From an uncultured Prevotella sp. (GTDB lineage: Bacteria > Bacteroidota > Bacteroidia > Bacteroidales > Bacteroidaceae), in the NCBI GenBank assembly GCA_944321645.1, contig CALUMB010000001.1, positions 32,836 through 96,835 of the forward strand: a stretch of DNA of 64,000 nucleotides. Reading direction: 5' to 3'. Position 1 is the first letter of the stretch; each line of letters begins with the position of its first letter. The translations under genes were made by a program, and so were the position numbers. Under the pieces are notes generated by a model, which saw only the letters and a program-made list of their open reading frames with translations, had not been told where the DNA came from and searched no databases. Of the stretch, positions 7,886 through 17,005 are shown in pieces.

Positions 7886-8710
7886 GTGAAAGTGCGTAAA
7901 TTTTATTCTTGCATATTGGTTGTGGCTTTGCTCGTCTTGTCTGGGTGCAAGTGGCGATTGATGCCCGATGACATCGACAAGGCGGATGGCGGGGTGGTGG
8001 TTGAGCGCTACGACCGCATACAGAGCTTGTATCTAACCACGGGCGACTTCTCTGCATTGCAGCAGCTCAACACCCAATATCCCATGCAGACGCGCGCATT
8101 GATAGAAGATGTGCTGAAAATAGGGCGCGTCAACGACCCGGAGATAAATTCCAAGTTCCTCAAGTTCTTCCAAGACATTGCCTTGCAGAGCCTTATAAAC
8201 GAGGTTGAGCAGCAATACGCTAATATGGACGACATAAACAAAGAGCTGGCCTCGGCGTTCGACAAGCTTAAGAAAGAGGTGCCTGGCATTGAGGTTCCGC
8301 AGGTATATTCGCAGATAGGGGCTTTAGACCAAAGCATCGTCGTTGGCAACAACACGGTGGGCATAAGCCTCGACAAGTACCTTGGTGAAGACTATCCGCT
8401 CTATTTGAAATATTATCCAAAGTCGCAACGCGAGCAAATGGTGCGCTCGATGATTGTGCCGGACTGTGTGCTTTTCTACTTGCTGAGCCTCTATCCAATG
8501 CCGCATGGTGGCTCGCAGCCGCAGGTTGAGTGCGATATACACATGGGAAAGATAATGTGGGTGGTCAACAAACTTGTCGGGCGGCAAGTCTTTGATGGCG
8601 AATATGTCTCGCTGGTCAGCAAGTATATGAAGAAGCACAAGAGTGGAACGGTGGCCTGGTTGCTTTCCGACGACAATTATTCTGCGATTGCCGCCATGGG
8701 CGGGAAATAG
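7886..8710 (+). CDS. gldB: GldB-like lipoprotein
   Basis: A 274-residue lipoprotein (lipobox VLSGC, Cys21) related to GldB of the gliding/T9SS gene set. The diagnostic section is residues about 145-200: a GALDQSIVVGNNTVGISLDKYLGEDYPLY segment in which GldB proteins carry the signature (I/L)G(I/L)DxYLG, preceded by VERYD and a TxYP-like motif. GldB homologues occur in many non-gliding Bacteroidales; the function there is unclear. The only in-frame start downstream of a stop at 7880 is GTG at 7886 (or GTG 7892), so a GTG start is needed to keep the signal peptide. No other gld genes are visible nearby. Confidence 0.75.
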   Translation: MKVRKFYSCILVVALLVLSGCKWRLMPDDIDKADGGVVVERYDRIQSLYLTTGDFSALQQLNTQYPMQTRALIEDVLKIGRVNDPEINSKFLKFFQDIALQSLINEVEQQYANMDDINKELASAFDKLKKEVPGIEVPQVYSQIGALDQSIVVGNNTVGISLDKYLGEDYPLYLKYYPKSQREQMVRSMIVPDCVLFYLLSLYPMPHGGSQPQVECDIHMGKIMWVVNKLVGRQVFDGEYVSLVSKYMKKHKSGTVAWLLSDDNYSAIAAMGGK

Positions 8711-8996
8711 GCTGTAGGGGCAAAAGCGTGGCTATTGTCGTTGGCAGTTGTGGCAACTGGCTTACCATTGCGCTTAATTATAAATTTATTGAACATCCGC
8801 AAAGCTCTTATTCAGAGGAGTTAAAGTAAGCCCTCTCCTGCTCCCCCAAAGTGGGAGGGAAGTCATCACCCCGCTGCGTTCCGCTAAGAAATTAGAGGAC
8901 GTGTGCTTCTTCGACTCCTTGTTTCATCCGTTTAGGCAAAATACGGACATTCATTATAAATTTTATTAATTCCTTCTCCTTGTCCGATTTTATTTA
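8711..8996. other. Intergenic gap before hypothetical at 9025
   Basis: Noncoding. It contains a small hairpin, CTCCC (8841-8845)/GGGAG (8853-8857), inside a CCCTCTCC...GAGGG context. This may end the GldB transcript, but there is no T run. Nothing else was recognised. Confidence 0.5.
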
Positions 8997-9004
8997 TAAT
9001 TTTG
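8997..9004 (+). promoter_or_regulatory. -7 box (TAATTTTG)
   Basis: TAATTTTG, 20 bases upstream of the ATG at 9025; fits TAnnTTTG. Confidence 0.65.
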
Positions 9005-9024
9005 CGTATTAAAAGTTGTTTAGT

Positions 9025-9660
9025 ATGAAAAGACAGGTTTTTATATTGTTTTTTCTGATGGTGGTTGTCGGATGCAATGCCCAAGCCTTGGGTGACATGA
9101 TAACTCGCACAACTGTTTACGAGACGTTCCAACCGGCCACAATCCTTACCACTAACGGCAAGGTTATCCGCCAGCGGCAGGCTAATATCTTCTTGAAAAA
9201 CAGCTCGCTCGTGTATAGGTTCGGCACAAATGTTATGGAGGCAAGCATTGGCCAGATACGATCGGTAAAGTTTCCCGACCGTTTTTATGTCAGGCTCGAC
9301 GACGAGCTGGCCTTGGTTATCGATACGCTTGGCTCCAACAAGCTGCTGTGCGTATCGGAAATAGACATTGAAGCCTATAAGAAACAGTTGCTCAACGAGC
9401 GCCAGATTACCAACTTGGAACTTGGGCAGTTTGTTAATGTGACTGGAACAGACCTCTCTACTGAAGAAAAACAAAACTATCCGCTTAACAATACTTTTTA
9501 TTTTGACATTGACGGGAAGATTGTTAAGGCCCATGAACGCAACGTCAAGCGTCTCATTTCCGATGAAAACCAACGAATATATAAGATGTTGATGCGTAAT
9601 GGGAGCTTCAGTTGGAACGACCCGGCCTCGCTGATGGAAGTGCTGAAGCTGATAAATTAG
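9025..9660 (+). CDS. Conserved Bacteroidales hypothetical, exported
   Basis: A 211-residue protein with a hydrophobic N-terminal signal and a possible lipobox VVVGC (Cys17); signal peptidase I cleavage after NAQA is the alternative. The mature part begins with a strand-rich section (FQPATILTTNGKVIRQRQANIFLKNSSL) followed by DRFYVRLDDELALVIDT and a KLLCVSEIDIEAYKKQL segment that I recall from uncharacterised Bacteroidales proteins of similar length. No catalytic motif is seen. The ATG at 9025 is preferred to a TTG at 9016 because it directly precedes the MKR of the signal. Function unknown. Confidence 0.7.
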   Translation: MKRQVFILFFLMVVVGCNAQALGDMITRTTVYETFQPATILTTNGKVIRQRQANIFLKNSSLVYRFGTNVMEASIGQIRSVKFPDRFYVRLDDELALVIDTLGSNKLLCVSEIDIEAYKKQLLNERQITNLELGQFVNVTGTDLSTEEKQNYPLNNTFYFDIDGKIVKAHERNVKRLISDENQRIYKMLMRNGSFSWNDPASLMEVLKLIN

Positions 9661-9674
9661 ACGGCGTTTGCCTG

Positions 9675-9707
9675 GCCCTAAAGAAGCACTTTGTCGTTCT
9701 TTAGGGC
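9675..9707. terminator. Bidirectional terminator overlapping a CDS end
   Basis: GCCCTAAAGAA (9675-9685) pairs with TTCTTTAGGGC (9697-9707), an 11-bp perfect stem. It serves the hypothetical (plus) and the metallophosphatase (minus), and it includes the last codons and stop of the latter (stop at 9680-9678). Confidence 0.8.
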
Positions 9708-11363
9708 TGTTTCGGCCTCTTCTTGTGGTATGAAGCTCCAGTTGCGGTTTTGTGCCGGGTTGATTTTGCCAGACTTCCCGATTTCGTCCATGAAGAGCGA
9801 CCGAAGGCATTCCTTGCTTTGGGATAGGATTCTTTGGGCTGTTTCTGTCTCGCCAATTCCGGCTCCAAACCTTAGCAGCCCGCCGCCCCCACATAGCCTG
9901 AAACTCGACATGGCCACTTTGTATATGCGGTCGTCGCAGAATGGCGTTCCGTCTTGCATTGTGTGGATTGTCACTTTGTGTCCGTCAGGCTTGGTTATGT
10001 CAACATCGTAGATTATTCCGGCAGCGGAGTCGAGGTTGAATATCGGTTCGGCTGTGGTGTATTTTAGTCCTTTGCCTGTGGCATCACGCTTCAGCCGAAG
10101 GGCGTGTCCATCGTGTTTGCCCGGATGTTGTGTCCAAAGCTGGTAGGTCATTTCGAGGTACCTGCGTATTTCGCGCCCCGACATACGCAGTGTGCAGAGC
10201 CGGTCGTCGTAGGGATATAGCCGGATTAAATCTTCGTTTGTGAAGTTGCCTTCTTTTAGTTCCGTCTTGATGGAAAGCGGGGCGAAGAAAGAAACATCGG
10301 CATTTGTGGCGGCCAGCATGAAACTGTGGAACAAGCCAGAAAGCGGTGCGCAGCCGAATAGGCATTCCTTCGCACCGATGCTTACGGCTGAAAATCCGAT
10401 TTGCCGTTTCAAATACTGCGCCGCTTCGCCTGCCTCCTTGGCAAAATGCCTGCAAAACTCGGCATCGGCGACCACCTGCGACACATCCACCACGCTTCCT
10501 TCAATGCTTACGTTGGCGGCCTTATTCCCTTTCCGCTCATACGTTATCGTTGCTTCGGCCACGGCGGATGCGCCGCACGCCGGGTTGAGGCAAAGCACTT
10601 TGTGGCCGTCTTTGCCGACGATGGTTGCCTCATGTCGTTTGTGGTCGTGGCCAAAAACTATGATGTCAAGCCCCGGAACATTGTTGGCTATGTATTCGGC
10701 GGAGTCTGTCCGTGAATGGATTCCATCGTCGTTGGCCTCCCAACCGCAGTGTAAGAGTCCTACAACCACGTCAGGATTTTCCTCTTCCCTTATTATGTCA
10801 ATCCACCGCTTGGCTGCACCGGCCGGGTCGTCTATTGACATCCCGGCAGTGGCCACGCTGTCAATGCTGTCGAAGGCGGCTGCCGAAAGTAGCCCGATGA
10901 CAGCTATCCGCAGTCCGTTTCTTTCGATAATGGCGAATGGCCTCGCGTATGGCATTCCGCACTTGGCCTTGAATATGTTGGAGGTGAGGGTGGGGCAGTG
11001 CAGGTGTCTAATCCATTTGCTGCAAGTGGCGTGGCCGGTTGCGATGTCGTGGTTGCCGAGCGTGCAGGCATCGTAGCCCATAAAGTCCATTATTTGTGCG
11101 GCAAGCGCAGTGCCATTTGCTTTCACATATTTGAGGTAGTGGCAAATCGGTTGGCCTTGCAGCACGTCGCCGTTGTCCAACAGCACCACACTTTTGCCGC
11201 CAATAGTGCGCTGCTGCCTGACGTATGCGCATACATTGGCGAGCGAGCTGCCATTTGCCGTGGCGTCGTTCCCCGGGTTTGGGAAGAATGCGCCGTGTAT
11301 GTCGCTTGTCGCTATTAGCGTGACGGAAGCCGTTCGGCCATGCCCGGCAGTGCCGTTGCTCAT
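9678..11363 (-). CDS. Metallophosphatase / 5'-nucleotidase family protein
   Basis: A 561-residue two-domain protein of the UshA/5'-nucleotidase family. The N-terminal calcineurin-like metal site shows as SDIHGAFF (DxH, near residue 20), LLDNGDVLQG (GDxxQ), TLGNHD (GNHD), HCGWEAN and FGHDHKRH (GHxH). The C-terminal 5'-nucleotidase domain follows, with YPYDDRLCTLRMSGREIRRYLE and a LCGGGG segment. Usual substrates are 2',3'-cyclic or 5' nucleotides. The ATG at 11363-11361 overlaps the ttcA stop in an ATGA arrangement, which fixes this start. With it there is no signal peptide (MSNGTAGHGRTASVTLIATSD), although relatives are mostly exported; an in-frame upstream extension would be antisense-free but lies inside ttcA. 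Confidence 0.88.
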   Translation of the reverse strand: MSNGTAGHGRTASVTLIATSDIHGAFFPNPGNDATANGSSLANVCAYVRQQRTIGGKSVVLLDNGDVLQGQPICHYLKYVKANGTALAAQIMDFMGYDACTLGNHDIATGHATCSKWIRHLHCPTLTSNIFKAKCGMPYARPFAIIERNGLRIAVIGLLSAAAFDSIDSVATAGMSIDDPAGAAKRWIDIIREEENPDVVVGLLHCGWEANDDGIHSRTDSAEYIANNVPGLDIIVFGHDHKRHEATIVGKDGHKVLCLNPACGASAVAEATITYERKGNKAANVSIEGSVVDVSQVVADAEFCRHFAKEAGEAAQYLKRQIGFSAVSIGAKECLFGCAPLSGLFHSFMLAATNADVSFFAPLSIKTELKEGNFTNEDLIRLYPYDDRLCTLRMSGREIRRYLEMTYQLWTQHPGKHDGHALRLKRDATGKGLKYTTAEPIFNLDSAAGIIYDVDITKPDGHKVTIHTMQDGTPFCDDRIYKVAMSSFRLCGGGGLLRFGAGIGETETAQRILSQSKECLRSLFMDEIGKSGKINPAQNRNWSFIPQEEAETALKNDKVLL

Positions 11364-12097
11364 TCTATCATCTTGCCGTCGGCCATGAGCGCGTTCCATA
11401 CTGAATGTTTTGCGTCGGGATATATCCTCTCGAGGTCGGCAACCATTTGCTTGACGGTGGCCCGGTGTGAGTCGTGTTCGTATGGGCAGAGCTTCACCTG
11501 CTTTTCGTATTGGCGCATTTCCGCCATGCGGTTTAGGTCTGATTCTGTTTCCATGCACAGCGGCCTGATTATGGCCAGCGGCATTTTCCTCATCGACAGC
11601 TTTGCGGGCATTGGCGCGAAGCGGCCTTGGAAGAAAAGGTTCATAAGCGTTGTCTCCACAACGTCGTCGAGGTGGTGGCCCAATGCTATCTTGTTGCATC
11701 CCAGTTCCTGTGCCAAGTTGAACATCTGCTTGCGCCTATGCCACGAGCACAAGAAACAGACTGGCTTCTTGCCGGATGGGTCTGGCTCGAAGCCTGTATC
11801 GACGATGTGGAGCGGAATGCCGAATTTTGAGGCGAAGTCCCGCAAATACGCTGTGTCGGTCTCATAGCTTATGTTTGCCATCCTGATGTGTATTGCCTCG
11901 ACGCTAAATGCCGGGCGCTGTATTTTCATGCGCCCGGCAAGTAGTTCGAGGAGGCAAAGGGAATCCTTGCCACCGGAAAGGCCCACAAGCACCTTGTCGC
12001 CGTCTTCTATCAGGCGGAACGTCGAAAGTGCTTTGTGGAAACGCCTCAGTACCCTTTGTTCTGTCTTTTTCGCGTCGTGTTGCCCTGCTGCTGCCAT
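11360..12097 (-). CDS. ttcA: tRNA 2-thiocytidine biosynthesis protein TtcA family
   Basis: PP-loop ATPase that thiolates cytidine 32 of tRNA. The 245-residue protein carries the PP-loop SGGKDS at residues 41-46, the Fe-S cysteine pair C114xxC117 (VCFLCSWHRRKQMFNLAQ), GHHLDDVVETTLMNLFFQG and IRPLCMETESD, the ordered motifs of TtcA (TilS lacks the CxxC). Slightly shorter than the E. coli enzyme. It sits in a tight minus-strand run: one base after the DUF486 gene, and overlapping the metallophosphatase start by four bases, so the three are very probably co-translated. Confidence 0.9.
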   Translation of the reverse strand: MAAAGQHDAKKTEQRVLRRFHKALSTFRLIEDGDKVLVGLSGGKDSLCLLELLAGRMKIQRPAFSVEAIHIRMANISYETDTAYLRDFASKFGIPLHIVDTGFEPDPSGKKPVCFLCSWHRRKQMFNLAQELGCNKIALGHHLDDVVETTLMNLFFQGRFAPMPAKLSMRKMPLAIIRPLCMETESDLNRMAEMRQYEKQVKLCPYEHDSHRATVKQMVADLERIYPDAKHSVWNALMADGKMIE

Positions 12098-12098
12098 G

Positions 12099-12467
12099 CT
12101 ATTTCATAAAAACGAGGTAGACGGCGCAGATTATCAGGAAGAACGCAAGGATGTGGTTCCAGTGCAGTTGCTGCCCTTGGAAAAGGATGTTGGCGATGAT
12201 GACAAACACGCAGAGGCTCACGCACTCTTGTACAACCTTTAGCTGTACGAGGTTGAATGGGCCTCCGTTGCCTACGAAGCCGAGCCTGTTGGCTGGCACC
12301 TGGCAGCAGTACTCGAAGAAGGCGATGCCCCACGAGAAGGCTATGACCCCAATGAGTGGCCAGTTGCTTGCCACTCCCGTCTGCTGGAGCTTTAGGTGTC
12401 CGTACCAGGCGAGCGTCATAAAGACGTTGCTTAGGATAAGCAGCAGGATGGTGTAAAAACCGTTCAT
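12099..12467 (-). CDS. DUF486 / DMT-type small membrane protein
   Basis: A 122-residue inner-membrane protein with four predicted helices (about residues 5-25, 37-55, 75-95 and 103-121) and the family signature MTLAWYGHL near the start, then FFEYCCQVPANRLG and QLKVVQE in the middle. DUF486 is related to the drug/metabolite transporter (EamA/SMR) fold; substrates are unknown. It starts four bases after the end of the transhydrogenase gene, and its stop is one base before ttcA, placing it in the serS operon. Family assignment is confident, role unknown. Confidence 0.85.
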   Translation of the reverse strand: MNGFYTILLLILSNVFMTLAWYGHLKLQQTGVASNWPLIGVIAFSWGIAFFEYCCQVPANRLGFVGNGGPFNLVQLKVVQECVSLCVFVIIANILFQGQQLHWNHILAFFLIICAVYLVFMK

Positions 12468-12471
12468 TGCG

Positions 12472-14820
12472 TCAGATTCCCATTAGTTGCTTGTCCATGT
12501 TGGCAGCAGCACGCCGTCCGTCGCCCATGGCGAGTATCACCGTCGCCCCTCCGCGCACGATGTCACCGCCTGCATAGATTTCCGGGCGCGAGCTTTGCAT
12601 TCCTTCGTTCACCACGATCGTGTTTTTCCGCCCAAGCTCCAGGCCCTCGATTGACTTCGGCACGAGCGGGTTGGGCGATACGCCGATGGCCACCACCACT
12701 TGGTCTACATCGAGCGTGACTGTCTTCCCCTCCACCGGCACGGGGCTTCTGCGCCCGCTTGCGTCAGGTTCGCCAAGCTCCATCACTTGCAGCACAGCTT
12801 GGCATACGGCGCCAGTCTCGTCGGCCTTGTATTCTATGGGGTTGTGGAGCGTGAGGAAGTGTATGCCTTCTTCCTTGGCGTGCTTCACCTCTTCGAGGCG
12901 CGCCGGCATTTCGGCTTTGGAGCGGCGGTAGACGAGCGTCACGTCTGCGCCGAGCCTTTTGGCCGTGCGGCAAGAGTCCATTGCGGTGTTGCCGCCGCCC
13001 ACCACGAGCACCCGGTGGCCTAAGTTTATGGGTGTGTCGGTGTGTGGGTTGGCTGCGTCCATCAAGTTCACCCTCGTGAGGTATTCGTTTGACGACATTA
13101 TGTTGATGGAGTTCTCGCCCGGTATGCCCATGAAGTTTGGCAGCCCGGCGCCGGAGCCTACGAATATGCCCTTGAAGCCCGCCTTCTCCAGTTCCTCCAC
13201 CGTGATTGTCTTGCCCACGATGCAGTCTGTCTGGAAGTGTACGCCCATCTTCATGAGGTTTGAAATCTCAACGTCCACTATGCGGTTTGGCAGGCGGAAC
13301 TCGGGGATGCCGTATTTGAGCACACCGCCGATTTCGTGCAGTGCCTCGAACACATAGACGTCGTAGCCCTTTTTCACCATGTCGCCAGCGAAGCTTAGTC
13401 CTGCCGGCCCGGAGCCGACCACGGCCACCTTGATGCCGTTAGACGGCTTCATTTCGGGCAGCTGCGCCTTGCCGCTCTCGCGCTCGTAGTCGGCTGCGAA
13501 CCTCTCCAGGTAGCCTATGGCCACGGCTTGCCCGCCCGTCTTGAGGTGGACGCACCTGCTCTCGCACTGCTTTTCCTGCGGGCAGACGCGGCCGCACACT
13601 GCCGGGAGCGACGATGTGTCCTTCAGCACGCGGGCAGCCGACAGGAAGTCGCCACGCTCGATGTTCTTGACGAACGACGGGATGTCGATGCCCACCGGGC
13701 AGCCCTCGACGCACGACGGGTTGGCACAGTCGAGGCAGCGTTTGGCTTCGGTCATGGCCATGGTGTCGGTCAGTCCGATGTTCACTTCCTCGAGCCGCGT
13801 GGTGGCGCGGTATGCGGGGGCAAGCTCCGGCATTGTCACACGTTCTATGGCCATGCGCTCCTTGGGCTTTGTGGCCTTGCGCAACTCCTTGCGCCACTCG
13901 GCGTTGCGGTCTGTAAGTTCCTCTATTGTTGGCTGCGGCTCGTCGTGGGCGCTTGGCGCGGCTGTCTCGGACTCCTCCTGCGCGTTCCCGACTGTGTCGA
14001 TGTGTTCCTGGAAGTGCTCCATCTCTTCGCGTTCGGCGTTCTTGAACGTACCCATCCGCTTGAACATCTCGTCCCAGTCTACAAGGAACCCGTCGAACTC
14101 CGGCCCGTCTATGCACACAAACTTGGTCTTGCCGCCAATGGTGAGGCGGCACGCCCCGCACATTCCAGTGCCGTGCACCATGATGGTGTTTAGCGACACG
14201 TCGGTCGGTATGTTGTATTTCTTTGTGAGCAGGCAGCAGAATTTCATCATTATCGGAGGCCCGATGGCAAACACCTTGTCGATCTGCTCTTGCTTAATGA
14301 GCTTTTCCACGCCAACGGTTACTACGCCTTTCTCGCCGTAAGAGCCGTCGTCGGTCATTATGATGGTCTCGTCGCTGTGCTTGCGCACCTCGTCTTCGAG
14401 TATTATAAGCTCCTTCGTGCGCCCGGCCAGCACCGACAGCACGCGGTTGCCTGCCTGCTTGAGTGCCTTGATGATGGGCAGCATGGGGGCTACGCCCACT
14501 CCGCCTCCGGCGCAAATCACGGTGCCGAAGTTCTCGATGTGGGTGGGGTTGCCAAGCGGGCCTACCACGTCGGTGATGCAGTCGCCGACGTTGAGGTTGC
14601 AGAGCTTGGTGGACGACAGACCCACTTCCTGCACGACAATCGTGATTGTGCCGCGCTCGGGGTCGGCATCGGCAATGGTGAGCGGCATGCGCTCGCCGTT
14701 TTTGCCCACCCTGACAATGATGAAGTTGCCGGCCTTGCGGCTCCTGGCTATCAGCGGTGCCTCGATCTCGAAGAGGAACACTTTCTCCGAGAACTGCTTC
14801 TTGAGTACAATCTTGTTCAT
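12472..14820 (-). CDS. Fused NfnAB-like ferredoxin/NAD(P)H transhydrogenase (PyrK-like + GltD-like)
   Basis: A 782-residue fusion. Residues 1-265 are a ferredoxin reductase/PyrK-like FAD and NAD domain (NfnA-like): RMPLTIADAD binds FAD, CAGGGVGVAPMLPI binds the nucleotide, and C221, C224 and C236 ligate a [2Fe-2S] cluster. Residues about 266-345 link. Residues 350-782 are GltD-like (NfnB-like): two [4Fe-4S] sets, C362/C365/C370/C374 and C409/C413/C419/C423, an FAD motif VVGSGPAGLS and an NADPH motif VVGGGNTAMDSC. In anaerobes separate NfnA and NfnB carry out NADH-dependent reduced ferredoxin:NADP+ oxidoreduction by flavin bifurcation. Databases often call this fusion 'bifunctional dihydroorotate dehydrogenase B NAD-binding subunit/glutamate synthase small subunit'; no GltB partner is nearby. 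It follows serS by 121 bases. Confidence 0.85.
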   Translation of the reverse strand: MNKIVLKKQFSEKVFLFEIEAPLIARSRKAGNFIIVRVGKNGERMPLTIADADPERGTITIVVQEVGLSSTKLCNLNVGDCITDVVGPLGNPTHIENFGTVICAGGGVGVAPMLPIIKALKQAGNRVLSVLAGRTKELIILEDEVRKHSDETIIMTDDGSYGEKGVVTVGVEKLIKQEQIDKVFAIGPPIMMKFCCLLTKKYNIPTDVSLNTIMVHGTGMCGACRLTIGGKTKFVCIDGPEFDGFLVDWDEMFKRMGTFKNAEREEMEHFQEHIDTVGNAQEESETAAPSAHDEPQPTIEELTDRNAEWRKELRKATKPKERMAIERVTMPELAPAYRATTRLEEVNIGLTDTMAMTEAKRCLDCANPSCVEGCPVGIDIPSFVKNIERGDFLSAARVLKDTSSLPAVCGRVCPQEKQCESRCVHLKTGGQAVAIGYLERFAADYERESGKAQLPEMKPSNGIKVAVVGSGPAGLSFAGDMVKKGYDVYVFEALHEIGGVLKYGIPEFRLPNRIVDVEISNLMKMGVHFQTDCIVGKTITVEELEKAGFKGIFVGSGAGLPNFMGIPGENSINIMSSNEYLTRVNLMDAANPHTDTPINLGHRVLVVGGGNTAMDSCRTAKRLGADVTLVYRRSKAEMPARLEEVKHAKEEGIHFLTLHNPIEYKADETGAVCQAVLQVMELGEPDASGRRSPVPVEGKTVTLDVDQVVVAIGVSPNPLVPKSIEGLELGRKNTIVVNEGMQSSRPEIYAGGDIVRGGATVILAMGDGRRAAANMDKQLMGI

Positions 14821-14941
14821 TTGTTTAGTTTTTTGTTAAGTTGGCAGCGCATCCATAGTGAGTGTAAGCTGCTGAAGGCTGCGCCATGGCGCGTGGGGTG
14901 TGGTGGCCGTGCAGTCGCGGCTGCCACGATGGTCCTATGGC

Positions 14942-16234
14942 TTAGTCGAAGTTTTTGTCGTCGAGCATTTCGAAACCGCAGTAGGGAACGAGGCACTTCG
15001 GCACCCTGATGCCTTCCGGGGTCTGGTTGTCCTCCATTATTGCGGCCACGATGCGCGGCAGGGCGAGGGCGGAGCCATTTAGCGTGTGGCACAGCTCTAT
15101 CTTCTTGTCGGCGGCACGGCGGTACCTGCATTTTAGCCTGTTGGCCTGGTAGCTCTCGAAGTTTGACACCGACGACACTTCGAGCCAGCGCTTCTGGGCT
15201 GCGCTCCACACCTCGAAGTCGTAGCAGATGGCCGAGGTGAAGCTCATGTCGCCGCCGCAGAGGCGCAGTATGTGGTATGGCAGTTCGAGCTTCTTGAGCA
15301 GGCCCTCCACGTGGTCGAGCATCTCGCCGAGGCTCTGGTAGGAGTGCTCAGGCGTGTCTATGCGCACGATTTCCACCTTGTCGAACTGGTGGAGCCTGTT
15401 CAGTCCGCGCACGTCCTTGCCGTATGAGCCGGCCTCGCGGCGGAAACAGGCCGAATATGCCGTGCGCTTTACGGGCAGTTCCTTCTCGTCGAGTATCACG
15501 TCGCGGAAGATGTTCGTCACCGGCACCTCGGCCGTCGGTATGAGGTAGAGGTTGTCGAGGTTGCAGTGGTACATCTGCCCCTCCTTGTCGGGCAGTTGCC
15601 CGGTGCCGTAGCCGGAGGCTTCGTTCACCACGTATGGCGGCTGTACCTCAAGGTAGCCGCTCTTGCGTGCCTCATCGAGGAAGAAGGCTTCGAGCGCGCG
15701 CTGCAGGCGTGCCATCTTGCCGATGTAGATGGGGAACCCGGCACCGGTGATTTTCACGCCCATGTCGAAGTCTATCAGGTTGAACTTCTTGCACAAGTCC
15801 CAATGGCACAGTGCACCTTCGGGCAGGTCTGGCATGGGGCCGCCTTCTTTCACGACAACGTTGTCCGATGCGTCCTTGCCTTCCGGCACGTCGTCGTTTG
15901 GCACGTTCGGTATCGTGCAGAGCAGGTCGTGCAGTTCCTTCTCGGCGTTGTCCATCGTTTCTTGCAGCTGCCTGTCGGCCTGCTTGATGGTGGCCACGCG
16001 GGCCTTTATGTCGTTGGCCTCGGCGTGTTTGCCCTGCTTCATCAGGCTTCCTATCTGTGCGGCAAGCTGCTTGGCCTCTTGCTTCGATTTGTCGAGTTCC
16101 CTTTGTGCCTCGCGGCGGGTCTTGTCTATGGCTATGGCTTTCTCTATAGCCTCCCTGGCGCCGCCGAAATGTTTCTTTTCGAGCCCGCGGATTACGTGTT
16201 CGGTATCCTCGGTGATGAGTTTGAGTGTAAGCAT
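14942..16234 (-). CDS. serS: Serine--tRNA ligase
   Basis: Charges tRNA-Ser. The 430-residue class II synthetase has the N-terminal coiled-coil arm that clamps the tRNA (residues about 30-105, rich in Lys, Glu, Gln and Ala), followed by motif 2 ([21 protein letters not shown]) and motif 3 ([19 protein letters not shown]). Normal length and intact catalytic core. The start [10 protein letters not shown] at 16234 matches the usual SerRS N-terminus; the frame is open for 13 more codons upstream, but those lie next to the -7 box. It is the first gene of the minus-strand group running to the metallophosphatase. Confidence 0.95.
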   Translation of the reverse strand: MLTLKLITEDTEHVIRGLEKKHFGGAREAIEKAIAIDKTRREAQRELDKSKQEAKQLAAQIGSLMKQGKHAEANDIKARVATIKQADRQLQETMDNAEKELHDLLCTIPNVPNDDVPEGKDASDNVVVKEGGPMPDLPEGALCHWDLCKKFNLIDFDMGVKITGAGFPIYIGKMARLQRALEAFFLDEARKSGYLEVQPPYVVNEASGYGTGQLPDKEGQMYHCNLDNLYLIPTAEVPVTNIFRDVILDEKELPVKRTAYSACFRREAGSYGKDVRGLNRLHQFDKVEIVRIDTPEHSYQSLGEMLDHVEGLLKKLELPYHILRLCGGDMSFTSAICYDFEVWSAAQKRWLEVSSVSNFESYQANRLKCRYRRAADKKIELCHTLNGSALALPRIVAAIMEDNQTPEGIRVPKCLVPYCGFEMLDDKNFD

Positions 16235-16270
16235 AAATCTTGTTTTTTGCGTCTTATTGTAATTATGCTG

Positions 16271-16278
16271 CAAAGTTA
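16271..16278 (-). promoter_or_regulatory. -7 box (TAACTTTG) of serS operon
   Basis: Minus-strand TAACTTTG, 37 bases upstream of the serS ATG at 16234. Supports that start over the upstream in-frame ATG at 16273, which overlaps this box. Confidence 0.7.
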
Positions 16279-16595
16279 AATAAAATAAGGCGAACGGAGA
16301 AGGATAAGTTTTATAAGTTGTGTAAGAAACTCGTTTTTTGCATTTTCCAGCGGTAGTTTTGCTGTTCCTGTTGGCCGCGCAGGAGCCGCAAGGCGAGTGC
16401 TGCAGGCTTGGTTATAAGGGTGTAAGGGGGAGGGGAAAGATTGTTTTCAGCCTTCAATTTCGCAGTGCGCAAAGCGTTGGCTGTGCGGCGGGGGCGCGTT
16501 TTTGTGGCTGTTTTGCGTTAGGTGAAGCCGTATTTTAACACTTCGGAAATCGGTGAAATAGAGTCTGGAAAGCGCTTTGGCAGCCTTGGTTTTGC

Positions 16596-16683
16596 GGTTT
16601 GCACCGTTTTGGGTTGCGGAATGGCGCGTTTTGCATTGCGATTCGGGTCGTTTTGGAATGCAAAACGGCCCGAATCACAAGCT
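16596..16683 (+). repeat. 22-bp repeat array, copy 2 (four units)
   Basis: Units 16596-16617, 16618-16639, 16640-16661 and 16662-16683. The core GCnCGTTTT is well kept in the first three (CACCGTTTT, GGCGCGTTTT, GGTCGTTTT) with tails such as GGGTTGC and GGAATGC; the fourth keeps AAAACGGCCCG. Same strand as the other copies although the flanking genes are on the minus strand. Confidence 0.8.
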
Positions 16684-16968
16684 GTTTGCGTGGCTGATTT
16701 TAGACGTTTTCGGTCAAAAAACACGGTGGTTTGTTCAAAACCAAAGGAAATTCCGTCTTTCTTTAGTACCAGAATTTTGCCAATGCCATCGTAATGCTTT
16801 GGCTGACAAATAGTTGTGCCGATGCGCCCGATTTTGCGATATTTGGCGCAAATAAGCCTCCGGCTCGCTCCGTGTGAATTTTGAGGCGCATGGAGGACTC
16901 GCTATTTAACAACATTAAAAAAACGTTTGTTCCCAGCCTGTGTGGCATCAGCTGCGTTTGTACCACCT

Positions 16969-17005
16969 CCGCCCATGCCGTGCCTTTCAGGCTTGGCACG
17001 GGCGG
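16969..17005 (-). terminator. Hairpin after mltG
   Basis: CCGCCC plus CCGTGCC (16969-16984, with a small bulge) pair with GGCACGGGCGG (16995-17005). It lies 29 bases beyond the mltG stop. No strong U tract, so termination is inferred. Confidence 0.5.

Noticed and set aside
8831-8860. CCCTCTCC...GGGAGGG stretch as a transposon end
   Set aside because: Only a 5-bp stem; no matching second end or transposase nearby.
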